64,000 bases of DNA, taken from positions 152,390,875-152,454,874 of the forward strand of contig CP136062.1 in the NCBI GenBank assembly GCA_032622095.1, given 5' to 3'. This document shows, piece by piece, positions 46,761-57,304 of this stretch. The notes beneath the pieces were generated by a model. It ran no database searches. It worked only from the letters and a program-made list of their open reading frames with translations, and had not been told where the DNA came from. The stretch is from Siphonodentalium dalli. Its lineage: Eukaryota; Mollusca; Scaphopoda; Gadilida; Siphonodentaliidae. Position 1 is the first letter of the stretch. Each line of letters starts with the position of its first letter. A program made the translations under genes and the position numbers.

Positions 46761-48530
46761 ATACTCAAAATTGGGGAGACCATTATGGTAACTTTGGTTA
46801 ATTAACTGTTGTTTGAAAAATACCGCTATACTAGTAGCGCTCACTAGTCCTCGCTACAAGGAGATGTTGAATGGGTTACCAGAATTATTATCACTCTCCA
46901 AAAATAATTGCCACGGTGTTCAGTGTTTTGTTTATCGTACACTTCCAATGCGCTGTATCAGTAAATGAACAAATACTAAGATACATGTAACATAAAGAGA
47001 GTTTAATGTATTTAATATATGATAAAGTTTGGTAAAGCCATAGCTAATAAATTATTCTCCATTCGCATCTATGCGTCAATAAGTCAACACTTGGCATTGC
47101 CTGATCACCAGAGCCATATAATGTAGAATTTCGCTAATATGGTTTCCAGTTACAGTGTATGGATGAGGTTATTTCCTAGCAAAGCGGAAATGGCCAAATC
47201 GCTCAGAATGATAACCACACATGTAGCCAGACATGTTTTCATAAGAACATGAAGCATCTGGACATTGGAATGGTCTACATGTTCATGTACATGTATGTAT
47301 ACCGTACAGCTAAGCTCTAATTGACCCCTCCCCCTTAACGACATTGGCCACCGATATTACGAGTAGTTGCGAATGATGGTCAGTGACCAACTTTGAATGT
47401 TAATTAAATCATAAACAAATTATTAATTGAAATATTGTTTTGTGTATAGTTAATATGGTGCATGGCGCTGATGAAAAGGTGGACTGGGTGTTTACAAGGT
47501 GTCCATGTGATAAATTAGTGTGAAGTACAGTGGTCGCAAAATATTATTTATAAGACTGTAAGATTATCTGCGGTTGCCACATATCAACCACTTGACCATG
47601 GTTGAACGGCGGTATGGTATAACCGATGTCATTAATGCCCTACAACCTTGTTAAAGTGGGGGGGGTGATCAATTAGAGCATACCGGTAGTACGTTACTAA
47701 AACCTTGCGATTGCGATTGATTCAGTTATAACGTGGATCCCAGAATTGGATCCATATCTCCGAGATTATCCACCATTCCATAAATATATCAGAACAGTAT
47801 CACAGCATCACAGGCGTTTCGATCAAAAGAATGGCAGACTCCGTAACTGGGCGACATATGTCATGGCGACATGGTTCTCAAATCACGTTTCGATGAAAAT
47901 TGAAGAATATTATCTGTCGTCCTTTGCACAGGTACTTGTACATTATACCCATCAAACTTGTTGAACTGTGACGTCATGACTCTGACTAATTTCTACAGAA
48001 TCGGATGTCTCGTAATCATAGTCACCAGTGGTTGACGCTTGTGGGTTAATTCAGGTTTATAATGTTGTGAAACTTAAGTATCTGTCTTTTGTAATTCACA
48101 ATACTTTTGTGTTGTGCATGTAACACCACTGCACTCAATGACTTTTCAATTCGGTCTGGTTCGGTTCACCGAAAATTTGCTCTTTCAATAATGTAAACGC
48201 CCGTTATTTTTTCGGAGGTTATATATCATCTTGTCCCGTCCATGTACAACCATAATCCACAGAGTGCTGACAATATCCCAGGTTATTGAGAAGCAGTTAG
48301 GTCAAATTTCACACACAAAAAATATGTTGATGAATTTCAGAGAAGTTACTTCCCTAATCTTAAATCCACCCAGCGAGCGAACAACGTAACTAGAAACTGG
48401 CACAATACTAATGCGTGTAAGCCGACTCCGATAACAACATAAAATGTCTAAGTCTGAGGTTTGTTTGTCTCTTTGTCCATGTTTATATACTTCGAAAAAA
48501 CTCAATCGTCTCAACTTGAAGTGATGAACG
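46761..48530. other. Transposon interior, no gene seen
   Basis: AT-rich, with no repeat or open frame that I can support. Confidence 0.45.
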
Positions 48531-48542
48531 CCGCCATTTTAT

Positions 48543-48662
48543 CGAGATCGGCTAGTACCAAAAGAATTATATCACGTGATGCCATCACGTGGGTATAACT
48601 TGGGTACCGAGATCGCGCTAGTACCAAATTAATTATCACGTGATGCCATCACGTGGCTAACA
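48543..48662. repeat. Two-copy block with atcacgtgatgccatcacgtg palindromes
   Basis: The block agtaccaaa, aattatatcacgtgatgcc, atcacgtggg is present twice about 70 bp apart (48555 and 48625), flanked by ggtacc words. It forms the right subterminal region of the 4.36-kb element. The cacgtg core is an E-box palindrome. Confidence 0.85.
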
Positions 48663-48810
48663 TTTGGGTTCCGAGAGTGGATAATACCAACATGTGTGGT
48701 ACTATATCAATATTTAGAACCAAATTATTCTCGGTACCCGTTGGTCTGGTACTAACAGACATATTGGCACTACCGTAGTACCTATATGGCTTGTTATTTC
48801 TAAGTGTGTA

Positions 48811-49102
48811 GCCTTGCTGTCATTTACCAGATATATATCCCGCAAAGGACATCTTTCTGGGGGAATAGCTGCATTTAGCTATTTCAAGCTATTCTATTTG
48901 TTTGCCTTGTAATGCTATTTTATGTCGCGCATCGCACCGCGTTTACTAACATGCAAATTTCGTGTCCCGTTCCGTAATTGTAACCCTTTTTGCAACATAC
49001 TTCCGACACGATTTCGCTGAATAAAATATCATACGGGCAAGACGTGTGCAACCATTGTCACGATGTCCTGATGGGTTTGTTGGGTGTAGGCAATGCATAG
49101 CA
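48811..49102 (+). other. Putative 5' LTR (3' part) of Ty3/gypsy element
   Basis: Lies between the 4.36-kb element and the primer-binding site and ends in CA at 49102. It includes an AT-rich agatatatatccc box and an aataaaat word (about 49019). No 3' LTR is left in the window to confirm. Confidence 0.45.
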
Positions 49103-49116
49103 TGGTGTCAGAACAG
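49103..49116 (+). promoter_or_regulatory. Primer-binding site, tRNA-Leu type
   Basis: tggtgtcagaa at 49103 follows a CA end and matches the complement of a tRNA-Leu 3' terminus (TGGTGTCAG-AGT...), the usual priming site for minus-strand DNA synthesis of LTR elements. It lies about 117 bp before the gag-like ATG. Confidence 0.55.
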
Positions 49117-49219
49117 ACTAAGCACCCCACGTTGAGAAGATGGTCGTCGCGGGACGTATGCTCAAATACAAGTCCTAAATTTTGAGGCCGTCAACTTGAC
49201 TGAAAATAAATTGGAAAGG

Positions 49220-49889
49220 ATGGCGTCAGACAATACAGTTGATGTATCATTCTCTGTCGGGAAAAATCAGAAGCAAAACTGCAGTTACTTCCGTCTATAA
49301 ACGGGGCAACAGGGATATCTACAATACTTGGGAGATGGCACCTGAAGATTTAAAACTGGAACTTTTGTTGAAATACTTTGAGGCATACTGCAACCCAAAA
49401 TCAAACGTTGGCAGTTTTACGTTACACATGTATGACGCCACGTGAAGGGCAAACCGAAACGGTAGATGAGTATGTTACGGACTTGAAACGTCTATCCGTA
49501 GACTGTGAGTATTTAGAGCTAAAAGACTCGTTAATAAGTGACAAAATAGTTTCGGCACGAATTCGTCTGAAATTCAACAAAATCTTCTGCAGGAAGGTAA
49601 ACTGACGCTAGAATCAGCAATCCAAATAGCTCGGGCACATGAACTCTCGAAAACTCAAATGAAAGATGCAACAACTGAAGCCGAAATTCATTATGTTAAA
49701 AAGAAATATATATTATCAAGAGAAAAGAACCGACAGCTTTTCATCGGGCACTCAATTTCAATCATGGACAACGGTGAAAATTAATATAACGCATTAAAAT
49801 GCAGAAATTGTGGACGTCAACATGGGTCACGAAATTTTCCCGCTTGCGGAAAATCCTGTCATCGATGTTGGCGAAAAACACCATTTTAG
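49220..49889 (+). pseudogene. Ty3/gypsy gag relic with zinc knuckle
   Basis: Begins at ATG 49220 (MASDNTVDVSFSVGKNQ). After frameshifts it gives the gypsy gag words PEDLKLELLLKYFEAYCNPK, GQTETVDEYVTDLKRLS, LKDSLISDKIV and GKLTLESAIQIARAHELSK. At 49791-49889 it gives CRNCGRQH followed by ACGKSCHRCWRKTPF, which resembles the paired zinc-knuckle layout (CxxCGxxH, then CGKxCxxC) of invertebrate gypsy gags. Gag coats the element RNA and the knuckle binds it. At least three frame breaks and an internal stop show it is inactive. Confidence 0.85.
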
Positions 49890-50020
49890 TTTCTTCTCTA
49901 CAAAGAAAATGTTCATTCCATGGAAACCGAAGATCTGTATGATGAATTTTTCATTGGTGCCATAGATAATTCTATAAATTCTTCTAATTAATTAGCATTA
50001 ACGATCGCGACACCATAACA

Positions 50021-50314
50021 ATGAAAATCGATAGTGGCGCCAAAGTTAATGCCTTGCCGATTCATCAGTATAGCAAGCTCGCATGTGAAGATCAACTTGT
50101 GAAGATCAACGCACATTTGACAGGTTACGGTGGTCATCAAATAAAAGTTCTTGGTAAAATATTTCTGAAATGTAGCTACAAAGACATTTATATTATCATA
50201 GAATTCTACGATGTTGATGCAGAAGCACTACCGGCACTTAATATTCGATATTACATCGAAATGAAACTCACAAAGATCGTTAGGACTGGACATGAAATAA
50301 TTCACCTGAGTTGA
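50021..50314 (+). pseudogene. Ty3/gypsy aspartic protease relic
   Basis: A 97-codon open frame starting near the catalytic box KIDSGAKVNALP (family D-S/T-G-A), followed by LTGYGGHQIKVLGK and a YIIIEFYDVD strand, which is the usual retropepsin domain order. It cleaves the gag-pol polyprotein in intact elements. It is separated from gag by stops and from RT by 680 bp that includes a foreign-looking palindrome. Confidence 0.8.
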
Positions 50315-50356
50315 ACAATAAATATGTGTTATATACACAATGTGTATCGTTTCAGA

Positions 50357-50424
50357 TATCGCGACGAGGCTAGTTTTCGTGGCCATATAGCTATGTGGCT
50401 ACGAAAACTAGCCGAGTCGCGATA
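50357..50424. repeat. Palindrome inside the gypsy element
   Basis: tatcgcgacgaggctagttt...ggccatatag pairs with ctatgtggctacgaaaac...gtcgcgata over 34-bp arms with four or five differences. It interrupts the protease-RT region and is probably a later insertion or expansion. Confidence 0.9.
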
Positions 50425-50990
50425 CATGAGTTGTTACAAATACATTTGGTATATGACACGTTTATCTACCATTCGTGTGACAGAATCCACCACACAAATT
50501 ACATTTCGGGAGTTTTTTAAATGCCAAAATCGTTCGATGATTAGCTGTCTTGAGTAAATTCTCCCAAACTGTAAATGTAACTGTGTCACACGATTATTTC
50601 GTTTTGCTAAATTCTCCCAAACCTGCACGTTCACGCGAATATGCCTAACGGAAATTGAATTCAATGGACACAATCTTTTAGACCTGCGTTTTATATAATT
50701 ATGTATTAAACACTCAACAGATATGTATGGGAGGCAAACAGATAATGTTAAAATCTAGGAACTATTTGTTTATAGTGCGCAAGAATGTTGGAATGTTTTG
50801 ATTTTTCACGCGATTGATGTGATGTCAGTTCATTCATAATTTTGACCAGGCAATGACGTAATGCGCATCTTGTACCACAACTGCGGTAATGATAGATGTT
50901 TTTATCACCAATTTTATCAGCGAATTTCGTAGGAAATGGTAGACAAAACTATTTATTCAAGGGAATCGGTTGCATGCCGGGAGAGTATAA
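50425..50990. other. Degraded protease-RT linker
   Basis: Expected to hold the start of RT. I see only scattered stops, so it is either heavily decayed or foreign. ttctcccaaac recurs at about 50557 and 50611. Confidence 0.45.
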
Positions 50991-50994
50991 CATA

Positions 50995-51610
50995 AAATAC
51001 CAGGCTGTACACCGGTAATAGACCAACCGATAACAGTACCGTTAGCACTCAAATATCAGATAAACTCTGTACTGGATAAAATGAAAAATCAACAAATTGA
51101 GGAACCGACTGATTTGGGTTAACAGTATGCTTGGATCCGAAAAATAAATGATGCAATATGCCGTGAACATTTCGCACCACCGACGTTAGATGACGTAAAC
51201 TTGTCGACCAAAAGTACTTTTCCGTAATTGATGTAAAGTCAGCTTATTTGACTGTTCGCCTAACGCCTGAATCGTGAAAGTTAACGACATTCCAAACTGT
51301 TTGGTATATAAACAAATCTTAGATACCCATTCGGAACAAAATAACCACAAGGAGTATTTGTCAAGCGAATGAGTAAAGCATTTGAGGACATTGAAGGCGT
51401 CATAACAATGGTTGATGATATTTTGGTAACGGCGACAAATAGCTTGATTCACGATGAACGTGTTCGTAAAGTTCTTGATCGATGCCGTGAAGTCGAACTG
51501 AAATTGAAAATCTTTGGTGTAAACCTTTCGGATAAAGGAAAGTCTGCAAATCGGGATAAAGTTGATACCCTAAAACTAATGAAAACATCGACTTGCAAAA
51601 GACTTGCAGT
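50995..51610 (+). pseudogene. Ty3/gypsy reverse transcriptase relic
   Basis: Frames in order give ITVPLALKYQINSVLDKM, EHFAPPTLDDVN, FSVIDVKSAYLTVRLTPES (RT motif A, catalytic D), then FEDIEGVITMVDDILVTAT (motif C, VDD in the position of the usual Y/V-DD), VRKVLDRCREVELKL. Multiple stops and frameshifts. A short duplication (gtgccagttaggcatgttta) lies at about 51610-51660, just after the domain. Confidence 0.85.
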
Positions 51611-51682
51611 GCCAGTAGTTAGGCATGTTTATATTGCAGTGCCAGTTAGGCATGTTTATATTGCATTGCCAGTTAGTTTATA

Positions 51683-52020
51683 TTGCAGAATTCTCACTGC
51701 AACTTTCCAATAAAACTGCTGTTACGTGAAATTCTAAAAGAAAATGAATGGTTGTGGACTGATGAACATGACAGAGCGTATATCAAAATCAAAGATATGA
51801 TTACAAAATCACCCGGTTCAGTTGTAAGATACTTTGATCCAAATCGTCCTGTGACTTTGAAAGTAGATGCGTCAAAAGATGCGCTCGGTGCATGTATACT
51901 ACAAACAAGTAAACCCTTTGCGTATTCGTCAAAAGCGCTCACGTCGGCTCAGAACAAAACTATTGTCAAATAGAAAGAGTGCTTAGCCATTATGTTCGGT
52001 TGTGAACTTTTATCATGCAT
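51683..52020 (+). pseudogene. Ty3/gypsy RNase H relic (N-terminal part)
   Basis: LKENEWLWTDEHDRAYIKIKD, then LKVDASKDALGACILQ (RNase H first catalytic Asp), KPFAYSSKALTSAQNKT, a stop, KECLAIMFGCEL (catalytic Glu). It degrades the RNA strand in intact elements. The frame is lost at about 52020 where ~5.3 kb of other sequence is inserted, and resumes at about 57305. Confidence 0.88.
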
Positions 52021-52379
52021 CTGTTGTGTATAATATCTATTCCAGTCCCAACCTTATTGAAATTGTGCCTCATAATTATAATATATATTATTTGATTGTA
52101 TTTTGATATGTATGTATTATTATATATTCTCATAGCAAGCATGTTTAGCTTGTTGGCTATTTTGAAAGTATATCGACATCAATGTATTATCATATTATCG
52201 CAGGGCAAGAAAGGTAACTATCATCAGAAGTTCAGAACTAATCATGACAACGGATAAATTCCCATCGGTCGATGTTCAGGGAAGTAACTCTTTAAATATT
52301 AAAACCTTGTTAAATGCACCTCCTGACGATGATAATGGTAACATATAGTTTCTCAAATCACTCATGTAACTATTTGTTA
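52021..52379. other. Left part of the insertion in gypsy; probable LINE 5' region
   Basis: No clear domain. An ATG at 52243 opens a ~35-codon frame (MTTDKFPSVDVQGSNSLN) that could be the end of a LINE ORF1. Confidence 0.35.
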
Positions 52380-53020
52380 TCTTCGCAGCAGAGCGAAAAT
52401 ATAAATATTTCCAAATCTGAATTTTCAATTATCGGTCTAAATTGCAGACGCCTGAACGCTAGCTGGGATTCATTTAAAAATCTGTTATCAGATATTACAA
52501 ACCTATCATGAGATATTACAAACCTATCATGAGATATTACAAACCTATCATGAGATATTACAAACCTATCATCAGATATTACAAACCTATCATCAGATAT
52601 TACAAAACCTATCCACTCTATTGATATTCTGGCTTTGTCAGAAATATGCAAGATACGAGAAGAGTATCATCTCCCTCTGGTTATCATCAATTTCAATTTA
52701 AATCCCGACCCGATGACGATGGACATGGTGGTGTTGCGATGTTCATAAAAGAAAACCTTCAAATTCGTGAGGATCTAAAAATATTTATTTCTCATGTCAT
52801 TGAAAGGCTATTCATCGAAATAGACTCGGGACACTCATATGTAGTAGGTTCGATCTATAGACCAAATACAGCACCCTCGTCAGATCTAGATACTTTTATA
52901 GCTAAAATAACAAACGTCTTACATCATTTAAACGACACAGGGGCGCATGAATATATCATAGGAGATTTCAATATTGTTTTGTTTAACTTCCATTCATGCA
53001 CATACGAAAACAAATAACTT
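52380..53020 (+). pseudogene. LINE endonuclease relic
   Basis: SEFSIIGLNCRRLNASWDSF, then a 21-bp repeat expansion, IDILALSEI, then after a frameshift DGHGGVAMFIKENLQIREDL, VIERLFIEIDSG, VGSIYRPNTAPSSDL and EYIIGDFNI. This is the APE-endonuclease order (N/E/Y/GDFN) of Jockey/CR1-type LINEs. GDFN is intact. Later parts (DHxx and SDH) lie near 53090-53180 as LIDHIF and SDDFAIF-like words in other frames. Confidence 0.8.
52488..52610 (+). repeat. 21-bp tandem repeat within the endonuclease region
   Basis: Six units of agatattacaaacctatcat. The first junctions read catgag (in-frame TGA) and the last two read catcag, so stops have spread with the repeat. The corresponding peptide unit is DITNLS plus one residue. 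Confidence 0.93.
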
Positions 53021-54750
53021 CGTCGAAAACATGTTTGGAAATGGCTGCTTGTCTGTAATTACTCGCCCAACGCGAATAACTGACCACTCGGTGACATTAA
53101 TTGATCATATTTTTTAGCAATAACATCGTTTTCCGTGTCGACACTGGGATCACTCTTTCCGATGTATCGGACGATTTCGCTATATTTTATGCCGAATATC
53201 GAGACAATAAATACACAAAGAGGATCATTCTACAGAAAAAAGAATAATGAGTCAAAATAACACAGATAAATTTAAAAGTATATTTAAACAAGATTATCAA
53301 TGTATCTACGACAGCACATCGCCGAATCAAGCACATGATAACTTTATATCTGTTTACCTGTTTTACCTGTTTATGCTGGGCGTTTAATGAAGCATTTCCA
53401 TTGGTTCAATCTAAGCCAGCGAAGAAATATATAAAAAAAACAATGGATGACAAAAGGTCTCATTAACTCTTCATTAGTTAAGAACAAATTATACATAAAA
53501 CAAATTTAAATATCCATCTATACTCAACGTTGATAAGTATAAAACCTATTGTCGGATATACAAGCAATTACTCAGAAAGAGCAAACAACTATATTACAAC
53601 AATGTTCTACAGAAAAATAAATTCGACATGCGACGTACATGGGTCATCTTGAAAAACGCTCTAAAACTGTCAAATAACACTCAAAAAATTGCATAAAATG
53701 TATCAAATGAAAACACTGTAATTTCGGATCCAGGAAAAATAGCGCAGGCGTTTAACGACTATTTCGCGAAAATTGGTCAAACAGCTAGTGACGACGTCCC
53801 CTGTAACCCATATAACATATATCAGACTATTTAACACATTCCAATACTGGTAATTTACTTTTGTTTCCGCTAATGCCAACGAAGTCCTGAAAATCTCTGA
53901 TAACGTCGTCGGGAAGGGAACCACTGACATCGATCATCTCACATCGAAAGTAATGAAACAGACCATCCCCGAAACTCCAAGAGCAGTGTCGCACATTCAA
54001 TTTATCATTCAAACTAAGAATTTTTCCCGATAGGCTGAACATTTCCAAAGTAATTCCACTCCATAAAAACGAGTCTCCTAGTAAAATAATAAATTATAAG
54101 TCTATTAGCATTTTACCCTTCTTTTCGAAGTTATTAGAGCAACTTACGCAGATTAGGCTATTCCAATTCCATCAAAAACACGATATTCTACATAAACACC
54201 AATATGGATTCATCAAGAATCACTCTACTATACACCCTTAATGCATATTATAGATCAGCGGAAGCAACGATAAACAACTAAGGACTCTACATTAGCTACA
54301 TGTATTTGCATAGAAAGCGTTCGATACAATCAGTCATGAAATTTTACTGGAAACGGTAGAACGCTGCGGAATTCGAGGAGTTTCTAAAGAATGGTTTAAC
54401 AGGTAGAAAACCATGTTGACTGTCAATGCCATACTTCCGCCATAAAAAGGATAACGCGTGGCGTGCCCCAGGGGTCGTTCTCGGTCCGACATTTTTTCTC
54501 CTCTATGTAAACGATATGCCCAATGTATAAAAATTAATTTGATTTCATTTGCTGATGAAACCACCCTACATTCATCTGGATACGATAAAAGAAATAATAA
54601 AAGAAAAACATCAACTGCATAATTAAAACACATATTTGAATGGGGTTGTAACAAACTGTCAATCAATACAGCTAAAAGAAAATTCATGTTAATCCACCCT
54701 AAAGGCAAAGATGAAAAGTGGAGAAACTTTACTTAAAATGAATGGCATAG
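53021..54750 (+). pseudogene. LINE reverse transcriptase relic, N-terminal and central part
   Basis: Weak frames to about 53700, then clear RT words: MKQTIPETP-like region, SKIINYKSISILPFFSKLLEQL, HDILHKHQYGFIKNHST, ITRGVPQGS, FLLYVNDMP-type and FADET (AD-E in place of the ADD box) in changing frames. The decayed catalytic box and numerous stops show an old insertion. Same family type as 16806-18279. Confidence 0.8.
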
Positions 54751-54758
54751 AATTAGTT

Positions 54759-55053
54759 CGGGGCCTCGGTGGCTCAATCGGTTAGGGGTACAACTACAAG
54801 CCGTTTCGCCCTCCAGCGCTGGCGATAAGGGTTCAAATTCACATGTTTCCATCGTGGACTTTGTAACTCGAAATTGGTATCTGGTGGAGTTGACAGTTAC
54901 TCGCCGATGGCCGGTAGTTTGCCGCAAAATGGTCAACGAGTTTATCAGCCATTGAAATTACTGTTATATTAGCCGCAAGTGTGAGGATTTCCTCCGCCAC
55001 GAAAACTGGCAATGCCGTGATATGGTCTCAGTTGCTGAAAGCGACATTAAACC

Positions 55054-55085
<32 letters not shown>

Positions 55086-55087
55086 AT
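54759..55087 (+). mobile_element. tRNA-derived SINE with (AATC)n tail
   Basis: A 329-bp insert flanked by the 8-bp direct repeat aattagtt (54751-54758 and 55088-55095). The 5' head has a box A-like tggctcaatcggttag (54770-54785) and a box B-like gggttcaaattc (54829-54840), the internal RNA polymerase III promoter. A central domain (ccacgaaaactggcaatg, gtctcagttgctgaaagcg) and a caatcaatc tail of about eight AATC units follow. Head, body, tail and TSD are all present, so this is a complete copy. From memory it resembles molluscan V-SINE-type elements. It splits the LINE RT relic. Confidence 0.9.
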
Positions 55088-55095
55088 AATTAGTT

Positions 55096-55700
55096 AGGTT
55101 GGGAATCAAATGCGAGCACAGTCCATTAAATTCCTAGATATTATCATGGATGAAAACTTAACTTTTAAAACCCACATATCAATGATACAAATGAAACTGA
55201 AACACACCTTCTACTGCTTGAACAAAGTTAAAAAATATTTTACCAAGAGAATCATGAAAAATTCTATACCACTCCTTAGTCCACAGCCATCGTCTTTTCG
55301 TTCTCCGGTATGGGGGCATTCATGTCATGCTAGTGTGCTGTCAACCTTACAATAAAGGAAAATTCCTATTCTATGCAATTCTAACTATAAAAACCACACA
55401 GAACCCAATTTTCAAACAAGAGAATATTCTAATGTTCAAAGAACTCTATACCATGCACGAAGCGCTCTTTATGTACATCTGGACTAAAAGAAATCTCCCA
55501 AAAATCATTTGATAAAATGTTCGTTTAGTCCCTCGGTGTAAATACAAGACAGGCGAATAAACTAAGAGGCAAAACCCCGAGAACATGTTTCTCAGAAAAT
55601 CTACCAACACGTTCATTTCCCAATGTGTGGAATTCGGTTAACTCCAAAATAAAAAATTGTAAAATTTAATTATGTATTAAAACATTATCTACTGAACTAA
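55096..55700 (+). pseudogene. LINE C-terminal part after the SINE
   Basis: SIKFLDIIMDENLTFKTHIS, FYCLNKVKKYFTKRIMK, then PVWGHS and, after a frameshift, FYAILTIKTTQNPIFKQENI and ALFMYIWTKRN. These align domain by domain with the C-terminal part of the LINE at 17168-17924 (KFLGINIDENLTFKKH; LFRKENILKIY), so both are copies of related LINEs. Confidence 0.82.
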
Positions 55701-57304
55701 TATGTAAATATTCGGCGAAATGTAAAATCAAATCATGCTACATTTGCGATAGATAATCGTCATATCACTTGCCTCAAGCAACTTACAACTTCGCGTTATC
55801 ACCCTGAACATTCCGAACTTCCAGACAGCCATGGGTCATGCACGGCGCCGTCCGTGGATTGTCAAAATTGAACTATTATATATGGTGAGGAAAATTATGA
55901 ACGACTTTAAAGTGATGTGAAACACTCCCGCAGGGTGATCACATAGAAATGGAGAATAATCTTGCTCGTGTAGTTTTGTTTACAAATATGAATTCAAATT
56001 GATAACACACACAAATGTCATTCTTATATATTAACTAGAATGCACTCTCTGGAACTGCCTATACTTGCGCCCCATCACACATTCGGCATGTGTTGCGGTG
56101 TCTTACCAACAGCAGTTTGAATCACGGGTGCTGGCCCCTCGTTTGAGAGAGATCGATAACAAAATTCTAGATATCAAATCTCAGTTCATCCATCGCTGAA
56201 ATAGTTGTGTGTACGGACATAATATCTCTATTATCTCAAGTTGATATATTACACTATTATAAATGCTAGTCTTAGTAATACGCACGAGTTGTTTGACATA
56301 TTTATAGAACATTATAGACATCGTTCATATAAAGATACGAAACGAAGTTGTTGGCAGATGGAATAGCCAGTCCGTGTAACACGAGTCGCAGCTGTCTGGA
56401 CATCGACGCAATAATGTCTGGTGTTTTGCGCGCCCATGTAGCTCGTGACGTCCTGATGTGCGTCATGACGTCATGGCGTCTTGATCGGTTTCCAGAAAGA
56501 AATCATTCAAAATTGTTAATTTATGAACGATTTATTACCAAAATAAAGCCAGATGACGATGCAAATTAAGTATATATCTTGATTTAAATTACAATTGATG
56601 CAACCATTTCATATTTTGCGTGTCCATTATTTACAGTATGTACTTCCGGTATGACGTAACATGTTCGTGGAAGGACAGACAACAGACAAAGATCCGAACC
56701 GAAAACATTACTTGCGTCCAGCATGGACTGGCGCAAGTAATTAAATGCAATGACTCTGGGTGGCGAAATCATTTGTATTTGTTTATCACCGATAGTTGCG
56801 TCCCGATTCCAGAAATAAATATTTACAATTGGGCATAGTTCAGACGATGATTGCTATGGATTGGTATGGTCGGTTTCTTTGAAATTTTCGGCCATGTTAG
56901 TAGAATTATACATTCCTCATGTTGGCATAACTCCTGAGTACAAATTTAACAGTTTCACGCACCCGAAAAGGTCCATAATATGTCTTTAAGTTGTCATAAA
57001 AATCTGCCAGATTTCTTGCTTTCCGCCGTCCACTCTGTTTGATCTTGTCCATCAAACCCAAAATTATTTTAGATATCTACTCTTAAGTTCACAATTTATA
57101 CTATTTTCAATTAAAATATCAATGTAGTATATTTAAAATTAACACCTACCAAAACCTGAAACTACAAACGCCATCAAATCTTCTTGTTGTATTATTTATT
57201 CAGGGCAGCAGGAAGACGGTCAGCAGGTCATGCTGCTCCTGTACAATACTATTAATTCGCGTACCACTGATTTGTTGCTAATTCTTATTTATTGTACAAA
57301 TAAA
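55701..57304. other. Rest of the insertion in gypsy; no clear gene
   Basis: Presumably LINE 3' UTR followed by other material. Open frames at 56348-56569 and 56620-56838 have no recognised domain. On the minus strand at about 56930-57065, RKARNLADFYDNLKTYYGP looks like the pre-RT linker of another LINE family (weak). Confidence 0.4.

Larger units (their letters stand above)
44449..48808. mobile_element. TA-flanked CACTCTTAAAAAA...AAGTGTG DNA transposon, 4.36 kb
   Basis: The left end cactcttaaaaaaata aligns with the reverse complement of the right end, cacacttagaaataac. TA flanks both (44447-44448, 48809-48810). Just inside each end are GGTAC-type palindromes: a 14-copy array on the left, scattered ggtaccgag/agtaccaaa words on the right. 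The interior contains a ~300-bp satellite but no transposase frame. It has the same architecture as 22394-25296 with unrelated palindromes. Boundaries rest on terminal similarity plus TA only. Confidence 0.7.

Noticed and set aside
44449..48808. CACTA/EnSpm element
   Set aside because: Ends start CACT, but EnSpm duplicates 3 bp; here and in the sister element only TA is duplicated and no EnSpm transposase is present.
54759..54840. Functional tRNA gene
   Set aside because: tRNA-like head is followed by a SINE body, AATC tail and target duplications; anticodon arm does not fold properly.
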